Positions 16,012 through 23,929 of a stretch of 37,919 bases of DNA are shown here, piece after piece. The notes beneath the pieces are model-generated. The model searched no databases. It had not been told where the DNA came from and saw only the letters and a list, made by a program, of their open reading frames with translations. The translations under genes and the position numbers were made by a program. The first letter of the stretch is position 1. Every line of letters begins with the position of its first letter. Source of the stretch: Planctomycetaceae bacterium (lineage in GTDB: Bacteria; Planctomycetota; Planctomycetia; Pirellulales; Thermoguttaceae); NCBI GenBank assembly GCA_031274255.1, contig JAISQK010000308.1, forward strand, positions 1 through 37,919, read 5' to 3'.

Positions 16012-18444
16012 ATGAATCACAATAGTCAAATTTTAATCCGTGCGAAGGAATTTCCGAAAAACGGCCGAAGAAACTTAGTGACTGTCATTTTTACTGTTCG
16101 TCTTTTAGAATCTGAAACAGGAATCCGTCCGTTGAAAAACATAAAATTTTCCGCCGCAAATAAGTTTTCTGTCGTCAATATCCATTTGATAGTACTCTTT
16201 TTGTTTATCGTGTTTTATTCAATAGATTCGCATGCCTCTGAGACCGCTCCTCCCGTCATTTCAGACATCACGATGGCGAATCCTGAAAGGAATGACACAA
16301 CGGAAAACGCCGTAATATCGGAAGACGGTCTCCGGATTGCGGACGCATCGTCGTTTTATCCGGTTTCATTCATCAAAAAACTCGAGGCACTGGACCAAAA
16401 GGACTCCGCTTGGAGCGGTGAATTGAAAGCTCAACTGGACCGTTTGATTTCCGCTTTTGAAAATTATTCTTATGTTGAGGCGGATACGGCACTTGCGAAA
16501 ATTGCGAATATTAAAATTCCTGCGACATCGGAAACAAAGCCGATTCTTGCGGAACTTCAGGTGAGGCAGAACCTTTGGAAACAGTTGCTTGACATACAAA
16601 AATCAGAATCCGCTTCGGACTCTCCGAATCCCGTCATGCTGAAAGACGCCGCCGATATGTACGCCCAAACGCAGCAGGTGATTCGGTCGTTCCGCGACGT
16701 TCCCAATAGTGCGGAATTCCTCAAATTTTGTAAGTTCGACACTTTTTCCCGCCAGTTGGATTCCATTCTTAAAACGCATGATTCGCTGCTCAAGCAGGAC
16801 GAATTTTTTTCTTCCGGGGTCACTATCAGCAAAGTGTCGCTTGATTCTTCGATGCTGAACACCCGTTTGAGTCCGGAGGAAACCCGAAGTCTTCTTTCTT
16901 CCATCAACGGGATTTTCCTTCGGTGCGGAGAGGTTTCAAGAATGCCGGAGTGGACGCCGTTTTTTTCAATGCTCTCTTTTTCGGAGTGGACGGACACTTT
17001 CAAACAATGGTACGGAAACCTTGTTGACCCGCTGGATTATTTGACCGCTTATGAGCAATATCTGGACGTAGGAAATGCCGGTAATGAAAAGAATCTCTCT
17101 CTGTTGACTCGGCAAATGCTTCATTCCCAATCAGAGTCTTACCGGGCAATGGGAACAACCGTTCAGAACCAGTTTTCCCAGCCGCATCTGAAATTATGTA
17201 TTTCAGAACACGTTATTAATAGGATGCTGCCGCCGCGTGACCCTGAGTTTGATGTGGTCCGTGATTCCATCGCCGGACAGCAGGTTTACGGACGCCGCCG
17301 GACGGAAACGCAAGTGAAAATGGATTTGATACCGAGTCCGGACCGGCTTCTGATTTCGCTGAACATCAATGGTGTGGTGCGGACCAGTACGACAGCAAAT
17401 TCCTTTCCCGCGACGGTGCATAATCAGAGTTACGCCAATTACATCGGAAGAAAACAACTGGAGCTGACCGCGCAGGGAATCAAAATTTTGCCGGCGGAAG
17501 TCGTTGTTCCCAATGCATGGGTCAAACTCAATAATATTCACACAGACTTCGACTCGGTTCCTTTGCTGGGGGACATTGTTCGGGGAATCGCAACGAGCCA
17601 GTACGAAGAAAAACGTAAAACCGTCGAGTTGGAAACAAGACGCAAGGTTCTGATGCAGGCAAAACAGCAGATTGACAAAGAGGCTGACGAACGTTTTGCT
17701 GTTTTGAATGACCGGATGACCGGTCTTTTTCTGAATGTGCTGACCTCACAGGGAGCCTCACTGGAGCAGCGGGACTGCCGAACGACGGAAGAGTGGCTCT
17801 ACGGTTCATGGTCTCTTTCCACACCGGCTGCATTGGGAAGTCATACCGGGGAACCGCTCACGCCGGAAACGGCCGTTGCCGACCTGAAAATTCATCAGTC
17901 CGGAATCAATGCGGCTCTGGAGCGTCTTGAGCTGGGCGGAAAGAGGATGACCGTCCGGGAACTCAAACAGTATTTGCTCGGGATCATCGGTCGGTCCGAT
18001 CTTTTTGCCGGGGAGGAAAATGACGATGCGGTGATGGAACTGGCGGAACATAATCCTGTCAGTGTCCGTTTTCTCCGCAATCAGGTTGAGGTGTCCCTGT
18101 CAGTAAACTACCTTGGCGTCGAAAAAAGAGAGTGGTATGATTTCGGGATTTTTGTGTATTACAAGCCGCAGACTTCCGCAGCCGGCGGTCTCTGTCTCGT
18201 CCGTGACGGTGTGGTTCAGTTGAAAGGGGATTTGAGTTTCAGAACCCAAATTCCGCTCCGGGCGATTTTCAGTAAGATTTTTGCTCCTCAGGGTGAAATT
18301 CCCTTGTGTCCGAAACTGTTCCGGGAAGACGAACGTTTCCTCGGAATCACAACAGGGCAGCTTCGGATTGCCGACGGTTGGTTTGCTGTCGCCTTGGTTT
18401 CGCAGCCGGTCATTGCGAAAAACAAAGGGGACCGCCGTCATTAA
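16012..18444 (+). CDS. large secreted protein of unknown function
   Basis: 810 residues if started at the ATG at 16012. A TTG at 16132, with AGGAA 8 bases upstream, would give (M)KNIKFSAANKFSVVNIHLIVLFLFIVFYSIDSHA, a better-placed signal peptide, so the true start may be there. The N-terminal half is helical and may form coiled coils (SAWSGELKAQLDRLISAFENY; VRQNLWKQLLDIQKS). The middle contains ISEHVINRMLPPRDPEFDVVRDSIAGQQVYGRRRTETQVKM, followed by beta-rich sequence. The C-terminal part contains a VNYLGVEKREWYDFGIFVYYKP segment and RTQIPLRAIFSKIF. I do not recognise the family; its size and make-up resemble conserved planctomycete secreted proteins. Repeat copy B begins two bases after the stop. 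The 291 bases upstream are AT-rich with no clear gene. Confidence 0.7.
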   Translation: MNHNSQILIRAKEFPKNGRRNLVTVIFTVRLLESETGIRPLKNIKFSAANKFSVVNIHLIVLFLFIVFYSIDSHASETAPPVISDITMANPERNDTTENAVISEDGLRIADASSFYPVSFIKKLEALDQKDSAWSGELKAQLDRLISAFENYSYVEADTALAKIANIKIPATSETKPILAELQVRQNLWKQLLDIQKSESASDSPNPVMLKDAADMYAQTQQVIRSFRDVPNSAEFLKFCKFDTFSRQLDSILKTHDSLLKQDEFFSSGVTISKVSLDSSMLNTRLSPEETRSLLSSINGIFLRCGEVSRMPEWTPFFSMLSFSEWTDTFKQWYGNLVDPLDYLTAYEQYLDVGNAGNEKNLSLLTRQMLHSQSESYRAMGTTVQNQFSQPHLKLCISEHVINRMLPPRDPEFDVVRDSIAGQQVYGRRRTETQVKMDLIPSPDRLLISLNINGVVRTSTTANSFPATVHNQSYANYIGRKQLELTAQGIKILPAEVVVPNAWVKLNNIHTDFDSVPLLGDIVRGIATSQYEEKRKTVELETRRKVLMQAKQQIDKEADERFAVLNDRMTGLFLNVLTSQGASLEQRDCRTTEEWLYGSWSLSTPAALGSHTGEPLTPETAVADLKIHQSGINAALERLELGGKRMTVRELKQYLLGIIGRSDLFAGEENDDAVMELAEHNPVSVRFLRNQVEVSLSVNYLGVEKREWYDFGIFVYYKPQTSAAGGLCLVRDGVVQLKGDLSFRTQIPLRAIFSKIFAPQGEIPLCPKLFREDERFLGITTGQLRIADGWFAVALVSQPVIAKNKGDRRH

Positions 18445-18445
18445 C

Positions 18446-19000
18446 TCTAATTGGTAATGCCGGGACGCCCCGGCGGGGCGGTAGCCTCATGGTCACTGCG
18501 TTCCATTCGGCCTCCGGCGGGAATATCTCTTTCAATTATTTCCCCATTGTTCCGATACAATTCTCTTTTGCCTCGAGTCTTTTACTTTCGGACTCGTGTC
18601 TTTTTCCTCTGTTTGGGCGGAAAAAGTCCGCGATTCCGTTATAATTGGCACAAATTCGCCCGTCCCAAACCGGAAACCGCCGCTCCAAACCTTAAGGTTC
18701 CCTCTTGGAAGCTCGAAATCTGGTATTGGAAGTCCGAAACCGGACATCGGAAAGCCAAAATCCGCGTCCTGATGTTCAGGAAGAATGCCTCCGGCGTGCA
18801 GCGGTAAACCGCTGCCCCCCTGATGGGACTGCCGTCCCGAAGCAATAACCCGCTCCCGCTGGTCGCTGATATTGGTGAGCGGAACAGCGTGAAGCGGAAT
18901 AGGAGGCCGAATGGAACGTAGTGACCATGAGGCAAGTGGGTGCAACGTCACGTTGCCCGACCGCGCAGCCGGGAGGCAAGTGCGATCCAACAACATGCTG
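18446..19000. repeat. Dispersed mosaic repeat, copy B, inverted relative to copy A
   Basis: About 555 bp bounded by inverted 27-bp arms. The left arm at 18484-18510 is identical to the copy A left arm; the right arm at 18907-18933 has one mismatch. Each arm is flanked by a hairpin: GCCCC-ggc-GGGGC near 18468 and GCAACGT-c-ACGTTGC near 18940. Read on the minus strand, the interior matches copy A in several blocks, including the stretch around AACAGAGGAAAAAGACACG and the one around CTGAACATCAG. It lies between the 810-residue gene and rlmN, and ends just before the rlmN promoter. No transposase is present. Confidence 0.7.
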
Positions 19001-19026
19001 GTGATTTCTTTTTTGAGAAAACGGCG

Positions 19027-19032
19027 TATAAT
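19027..19032 (+). promoter_or_regulatory. -10 box of rlmN, probable leaderless transcript
   Basis: A perfect TATAAT is followed by 8 bases and then the rlmN ATG at 19041, so transcription should start at about the first base of the start codon. The -35 region is weak (TTTCTT, 16 bases upstream). The layout closely matches that of pdxA. Confidence 0.6.
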
Positions 19033-19040
19033 GCACAAAT

Positions 19041-20090
19041 ATGCTTGATAAAATATCCCTGCTTGAGTTTGGCCCCGAGGAATTGAAAGAAGAACTTGCT
19101 TCTTTGGAATTGCCGAATTTTCGGTTCGCGCAAATTCCGCGATGGTATTTTGCCAGAAAAGCCGGTTCCATTTCCGAAATGACCGATCTTCCGTTGACAC
19201 TTCGGGAGAAGCTTGCGGAAAAATATACCGTTTTTGCTGCGGAAATGCTCGCACATCGGAAATCGGACGACGGTACGGAAAAGCTTCTTCTTCAGTGGCC
19301 GGACGGTCACCGTGTGGAGTGTGTTTTGCTCCGCGACGACCGGAATCACCGTACCGCGTGCATTTCCATACAGGTCGGTTGTGCGATGGGGTGTCTGTTT
19401 TGCGCGAGCGGACTTGATGGTTTTGTCCGTAATCTCACACGTGGAGAAATGATCGAACAAATACTCCGGCTCAATCAACTTCTTCCCAAAACGGAACGGT
19501 TGACGCATCTTGTCATCATGGGAACCGGCGAGCCGCTGTTGAATCTTCCGTCGCTTTTGTCTGCACTGAATGCCGTGACATCCCAGGAAAATCTGGATAT
19601 CAGCAAGCGGCGGGTCACGATTTCAACCGTCGGACTGCCGCAAGGAATCGAAAAACTTGCCGATGCGGAAGTTTCTTACCGTCTTGCAGTGTCGCTTCAT
19701 GCTCCGAATGACGTATTGCGTAATCGAATCGTGCCGCAGAACAGGCATACCGGAATTCAAAAAATCATGGCGGCCAGCGATTATTTTTTTGAAAAAACCG
19801 GCCGCCGTGTGACCTTTGAGTACGTTTTAATAGACAGTCTGAACGATTCCCGCGAACACGCTCAGGAATTGACCGCACTTCTCCGAAACCGGACGGCAAT
19901 CGTCAATCTGATTCCGTTCAATCCGGTACAGGGTTTGCCCTACAAAACACCCTCACCAACAGCGACACGGGATTTTGCGGAGACGCTTCAAAACAATGGG
20001 ATTGATATGAAGATTCGGTTCCGCAAAGGAAACAGCATCAACGCGGCATGCGGTCAACTTCGCCGAAGTTGGAAAGAAAGCAAGGAATGA
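19041..20090 (+). CDS. rlmN: 23S rRNA (adenine2503-C2)-methyltransferase RlmN
   Basis: The protein has 349 residues, the usual RlmN length. RlmN is a radical-SAM enzyme that methylates A2503 of 23S rRNA (and A37 of some tRNAs). The CxxxCxxC cluster motif is GCAMGCLFCASG with Cys114, Cys118 and Cys121. The GTGEPLLN motif, the STVGLPQGI stretch and the second catalytic cysteine near the C-terminus (NAACGQL, Cys337) are all present. The N-terminal helical domain (GPEELKEELASLELPNFRFAQIPRWYF) is typical. The gene follows repeat copy B and appears to be expressed from a leaderless promoter. Confidence is very high from the motifs. Confidence 0.96.
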   Translation: MLDKISLLEFGPEELKEELASLELPNFRFAQIPRWYFARKAGSISEMTDLPLTLREKLAEKYTVFAAEMLAHRKSDDGTEKLLLQWPDGHRVECVLLRDDRNHRTACISIQVGCAMGCLFCASGLDGFVRNLTRGEMIEQILRLNQLLPKTERLTHLVIMGTGEPLLNLPSLLSALNAVTSQENLDISKRRVTISTVGLPQGIEKLADAEVSYRLAVSLHAPNDVLRNRIVPQNRHTGIQKIMAASDYFFEKTGRRVTFEYVLIDSLNDSREHAQELTALLRNRTAIVNLIPFNPVQGLPYKTPSPTATRDFAETLQNNGIDMKIRFRKGNSINAACGQLRRSWKESKE

Positions 20091-20211
20091 ACAGAAAAAG
20101 TCTTCCATTCAAACCTGCTTCAATAGACTTGAGTACTTGATACTTGACAACCCGGATACCCCGCCCCGCACTCCGCACCTCTGATATCCGCGTGATGAAA
20201 ATCATTCATTC

Positions 20212-21150
20212 TCAATTTTCACTGCCGGGGAATGTACGGCGGTTTCCCTCACGAGGCTGACGTTCACTGCGAGTTTCGCTGCGAGCTTCACCGCGGGGGT
20301 TCTGACCGCGAGCACCCTGACCTGGCTCGAATCCGCCGAAATCAACACGTGCCCGGGCGGAACCACCCTCACCGCGAGGACCGCCTTCGCGGCGTTCACC
20401 GCCACGTTCCGGACGCTTCAGATAATCCGGTGTTTCTTTGATGAGGCTGGCCGCTTTGGTCTTCTGCTCTTCGGTGAGAACAGCGTTGATTTCCGCTTTC
20501 ACCTTGTCACGGGCCGCTTCAAACGCTTTCCGGCCTTCTTCAGGATTTTCCGATCTGCCGCGTCCGCGTAATTCCTCAAAAGATTTTTGTTGAGCTTCGG
20601 TGATTTTGGCCTTCTGTTCGTCCGTCAGATTCAGAACACGGAGGTTTTCCACGTTCAAAAACGGAGCATCCAAGCCATTGGACGACTGAAATGTCAACAC
20701 GTCCAGTTTCGCGACCTGATCTTTGCTGAGGATTCCTTCAATGGCAGCCCGGCTTTCCTTCTGAATTTTTTCCATTCTTGCCCTCAATTGTTCGGGGTCA
20801 AACGCAGGACGTTCGCCCGGAGTGCCGTTATTTCCCTGTTGAGGACGCAGTTGTTCAAAAATTTTCTGCTGGCTTTCCCGAAGTTTGGCTGCCTGTTCGT
20901 CCGTGATTCCCAATTCTTTCCTGGCTTGTTCGTTCGCCAGAACTCCGACTGCTCCCCCTCCCGCAAATCCGCCGGGGCCGTTCGGAGCACGCCCGCCGGG
21001 AACACCCTGACCACGTTCACCGCCCTGACCTCGCTCACCACCCTGACCGCGTTCGCCGCGTCCCCCCTGTTGGGGCTGAGCCATTACCATTGAGGTTGCA
21101 ACCGTCACGGCCAAAACCAGAAACATCGTTCCACAAAGAGTCTTTTTCAT
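20212..21150 (-). CDS. secreted Gly/Arg-rich protein with LTXXQ-like helical repeats
   Basis: The protein has 312 residues. The start has TAGGAG upstream and a signal peptide (MFLVLAVTVATSMVMA). After a GERGQG tandem stretch, two helical segments share the LTxxQ pattern: LGITDEQAAKLRESQQKIFEQLR (about 80-102) and LNLTDEQKAKITEAQQKSFEELRG. This pattern recalls the CpxP/Spy/LTXXQ superfamily of periplasmic chaperone-like proteins. The C-terminal quarter is Arg/Gly/Glu-rich and likely disordered (ERGGERREGG, SETRSERQPRE). Its role in planctomycetes is unknown; chaperone or metal-related stress roles are known for relatives in proteobacteria. It is convergent with rlmN. Confidence 0.7.
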   Translation of the reverse strand: MKKTLCGTMFLVLAVTVATSMVMAQPQQGGRGERGQGGERGQGGERGQGVPGGRAPNGPGGFAGGGAVGVLANEQARKELGITDEQAAKLRESQQKIFEQLRPQQGNNGTPGERPAFDPEQLRARMEKIQKESRAAIEGILSKDQVAKLDVLTFQSSNGLDAPFLNVENLRVLNLTDEQKAKITEAQQKSFEELRGRGRSENPEEGRKAFEAARDKVKAEINAVLTEEQKTKAASLIKETPDYLKRPERGGERREGGPRGEGGSARARVDFGGFEPGQGARGQNPRGEARSETRSERQPREGNRRTFPGSEN

Positions 21151-21283
21151 GTCATTTTCTCCTACAAGTGTTTTAGCTGAAATTCGTACTAATTGTACGT
21201 AACATTTTCCCTCATTAAGTTCCCCTCAAGTGAGGAGTTGACAGTTCCACATTTCACAAAAAGCTGACTGCCATGTGTGTATC

Positions 21284-21357
21284 AACACCATAATAATGGT
21301 CGGGTTTCGTTTTTTTAAAAAAACTTTTCTTTTTTTATGGTGTTCACTATAATAGTG
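21284..21357 (+). promoter_or_regulatory. Promoter with nested dyads upstream of the EF-hand gene
   Basis: TATAAT at 21348-21353 sits at the centre of a 13-base dyad, CACTAT-A-ATAGTG (21345-21357). A second, 10-bp perfect inverted repeat, AACACCATAA (21284-21293) and TTATGGTGTT (21335-21344), brackets the -35 region and an A/T tract. The left half also contains ACCAT-AATA-ATGGT. No good -35 box is present, which would fit a promoter that needs an activator. The predicted leader is about 47 bases. Confidence 0.5.
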
Positions 21358-21406
21358 GAGTGTATTGGGTTCGGATTTTTGGAACTTCAGAACAGGGGTA
21401 TGTCCT

Positions 21407-22648
21407 ATGTTACGTATTCACAACCTGTTAGGTGCGTTTTTGCTGTTGGCTTTATTTTTGCCCGTCACTGTTTTTCCGCAGTTTGAGGATCGCGGACGCG
21501 ACAGAGACCGTGATAGAGGCGATCGGGAGAGAGACAGGGAACGGGAGCGCGGTGGCTTTCCCGGAGGCGGCTTTCCTCCCGGCAATGGTTTTCCCGGAGG
21601 TGGCGGCTTCCCGGGAAGCGGCGGATTTCCGGGAGGAGCCGGATTCCCAGGTGCTTTTCCAAGCCGAAGCGGTTTTCCTGGTGGTGGAATTCCCGGCGGC
21701 GGGTTCCCAAGCGGAAATTTCCGCGACTTGATACCGTCACGAAGCGGAAGCAGCCGATCCTCCGAATCGAACAATTGGTCTGCTGATCCGCTGGTTCCGG
21801 GATTCGGTGAAACAACGCTTCTTCCGGCGGTTCCGGCATTCGGTCAGCGGGTCATGACGGGAAACAGTTTTCCAATATCCGGCGGTTCTTCAGCCGTTTC
21901 GGCGGCGGAAGAGTCCCGGAAAAAAACGGAAGATGCGGTACAAAAATTCATATCCCGTTACGACAAAGACAAAAACAATCTGATTGAAAAACGTACCGAC
22001 GAATGGAAAGATTTGAAAATTGATACCAACCTCATTGACCCGAATCATGACATGGTGATTACGCCTGACGAGCTTAGAAACTATTTTGCCGCACAGACGA
22101 ACGGTGGAAATTCCAATGGAGCAGCCAACAAAGTCTTCACGACCTATTCCACCGCTTATGAACATCTTCCCGAAGGCGTTCCTCCGTGGTATCTGGACCG
22201 CGACAAAGACCATGACGGTCAGCTTTCGCTCTTTGAATATGCCAACATTCAGACAATCACGAGAGAAATCGCCGAAGAATTTGAGTTTCTCGATTTGAAT
22301 AATGACGGGATTCTCACGGTCAGCGAATGTTATCAGGCCATCAAGGCAAAAGAAGAAGCCGAACAAAAGACAAAGGAACAGGAAAAACGGGATAAAGAAA
22401 AAGCCTCCAAACCGTCTAACACAAGTCCTTCCGGAATCCCGGCGAGTGCTTCCGGCACACCGCAATGGGGAAACGAACGGAATCGCAACATTCCTTCCCG
22501 AAGTAATGGCCGAGGCGGTGATCCCCGCGGTACTCCTCCCCGTGACAACAATAATTTCCGTGGTGACAATCGCGGAAACAGCAACGAGCCTCCAAATTCA
22601 CAGGGCGGCGGGAGGCAGCGTCCGCCAGGTAGCCGGGTTGGATATTGA
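21407..22648 (+). CDS. secreted EF-hand protein with RD- and Gly/Pro-rich low-complexity regions
   Basis: The protein has 413 residues from the ATG at 21407, which has AGGGG 8 bases upstream and opens a signal peptide (LLGAFLLLALFLPVTVFP). A charged RDRDRDRGDRERDRERER stretch (29-48) and about 55 residues of FPGG-type repeats follow. Residues about 180-310 hold up to four EF-hand-like loops: DKDKNNLIEK (186), DPNHDMVITPDE (211), DRDKDHDGQLSLFE (264) and DLNNDGILTVSE (296). The last two are the most canonical. The C-terminus is Asn/Arg/Gly-rich. It is likely an exported Ca2+-binding protein of the type common in planctomycetes. The partner or function is unknown. Confidence 0.78.
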   Translation: MLRIHNLLGAFLLLALFLPVTVFPQFEDRGRDRDRDRGDRERDRERERGGFPGGGFPPGNGFPGGGGFPGSGGFPGGAGFPGAFPSRSGFPGGGIPGGGFPSGNFRDLIPSRSGSSRSSESNNWSADPLVPGFGETTLLPAVPAFGQRVMTGNSFPISGGSSAVSAAEESRKKTEDAVQKFISRYDKDKNNLIEKRTDEWKDLKIDTNLIDPNHDMVITPDELRNYFAAQTNGGNSNGAANKVFTTYSTAYEHLPEGVPPWYLDRDKDHDGQLSLFEYANIQTITREIAEEFEFLDLNNDGILTVSECYQAIKAKEEAEQKTKEQEKRDKEKASKPSNTSPSGIPASASGTPQWGNERNRNIPSRSNGRGGDPRGTPPRDNNNFRGDNRGNSNEPPNSQGGGRQRPPGSRVGY

Positions 22649-22687
22649 ACGGCGGTAATGTTTATCAAAGTATAAAATGACACGATA

Positions 22688-22716
22688 TTGACTTTTGGCC
22701 CAGGATAGTTTATCAT
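22688..22716 (+). promoter_or_regulatory. Sigma-70-type promoter of the OleD-like gene
   Basis: TTGACT (22688-22693), a 17-base spacer and TATCAT (22711-22716) form a good housekeeping-type promoter. The leader to the ATG at 22829 would be about 105 bases. The -35 context TTGACTTTTGG recurs in the promoter of the second DUF1559 gene at 33513. Confidence 0.6.
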
Positions 22717-22828
22717 AACAATCGTTGTTGCGGTGATGATTTCCGGAAATTGTCCCGTTTTCATTCCTCCTGTTTCCAACCGGAGAAAATTTGATAAAAA
22801 CTGCAAAATTCAATAGCCGTGGAGTGCG

Positions 22829-23875
22829 ATGTCCAAAGTATTAGTCACCGGCGGCGGGGGATTCCTCGGACAGCATATCGTGGAACAGCTCGCGGCACGC
22901 GGAGATCAGGTTCGCACATTCGGACGGAACCGTTATCAGGAACTGGAGCGTTGGAATGTTGAGCAGTTTCAGGGAAATCTGTGTTCCCGTGAGGATGTTT
23001 TCGCTGCCTGTACCAATATCGACACGGTTTTCCATACAGCGGCGATTCCGGCCATCACCTGCCAATGGAAGCCTTTTTACGAGACCAACATTATCGGCAC
23101 GCAAAATGTAATTCACGCTTGTCTGGAAAACGGGGTCAAAAAGCTCATTTACACGAGCAGTCCTTGTGTCGTTTTCGACGGAAAAGAGAAAAACGGGGTT
23201 GATGAGTCCGTTCCGTATCCTGACCGTTGGTTGGCACATTATCCGCACAGTAAAGCGGTTGCGGAAAAAATGATACTCAATCATAACGGCTGCAAAGGAC
23301 TGCTGACCTGTAGTTTGCGGCCGCATCTGATTTGGGGGCCCGGCGACAAAAATCTGATTCCGCGGCTTCTGGAACGGGCACTTTCCGGACATTTGCATCG
23401 AGTCGGCGACGGTACCAATCTTGTCGATACCATTTACGTCGACAACGCAGCGGAGGCGCATCTTCAAGCGGCGGACGCTCTCGCGGCAGGAAGCCCCGTT
23501 GCAGGTTCTGCCTATTTTCTTTCGCAGGGGGACCCGGTTAATTGCTGGAAGTGGATTGATGAACTTCTTGATTTGGCAGGACTTCCTCCGGTCCGAAAGG
23601 CTGTTTCCCTCAACCATGCCTGGATTGTGGGAACGTTCCTTGAAAAAGTGTACACGTTCTGCCGATTCACCGGTGAGCCGGTTATGACCCGTTTTTTAGC
23701 GACGCAGCTTGCCTTGTCTCACTGGTTTGACATTTCACGGGCACAACGGGATTTTGGTTACACGCCAACGGTTTCGACCACGGAGGGAATGCACCGTCTG
23801 AGGCAATACTTTCAGGAATTGGAAATCAACAAAACAGTCCGCCGTACCTGTCCGACGGAAGAAACCCGGCATTGA
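22829..23875 (+). CDS. NAD(P)-dependent SDR, OleD / 3-beta-hydroxysteroid dehydrogenase-like
   Basis: The protein has 348 residues, with GTGGAG 4 bases before the ATG. This extended short-chain dehydrogenase has the nucleotide-binding motif TGGGGFLG (7-14), a catalytic Ser at 110/111 in YTSSP, and Tyr138/Lys142 in HYPHSK. The stretches VVFDGKEKNGVDESVPYP, LRPHLIWGPGDKNLIPRL, GEPVMTRFLA and SHWFDISRAQRDFGY closely resemble OleD-type 2-alkyl-3-oxoalkanoate reductases and the 3-beta-HSD family. OleD acts in long-chain olefin synthesis, but no oleA, oleB or oleC is in the window. A different lipid or sterol-like substrate is therefore possible. Confidence 0.85.
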   Translation: MSKVLVTGGGGFLGQHIVEQLAARGDQVRTFGRNRYQELERWNVEQFQGNLCSREDVFAACTNIDTVFHTAAIPAITCQWKPFYETNIIGTQNVIHACLENGVKKLIYTSSPCVVFDGKEKNGVDESVPYPDRWLAHYPHSKAVAEKMILNHNGCKGLLTCSLRPHLIWGPGDKNLIPRLLERALSGHLHRVGDGTNLVDTIYVDNAAEAHLQAADALAAGSPVAGSAYFLSQGDPVNCWKWIDELLDLAGLPPVRKAVSLNHAWIVGTFLEKVYTFCRFTGEPVMTRFLATQLALSHWFDISRAQRDFGYTPTVSTTEGMHRLRQYFQELEINKTVRRTCPTEETRH

Positions 23876-23929
23876 TGATTTTCGCGGTGTCCTTCCTCGT
23901 ACCGTTATGATTTCCTCCTCCTTTATGAG

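Noticed and set aside
15821-16015. 64-codon reading frame just upstream of, and overlapping by ATGA, the 810-residue gene
   Set aside because: It has no Shine-Dalgarno sequence, an AT-rich unpatterned product with no recognisable domain, and its overlap is at a start codon that may itself not be used.
18532-19254. 240-codon minus-strand frame spanning repeat copy B and the 5' end of rlmN
   Set aside because: It runs antisense through rlmN and lacks a start signal; only the part inside the repeat is of interest and is reported as a finding.
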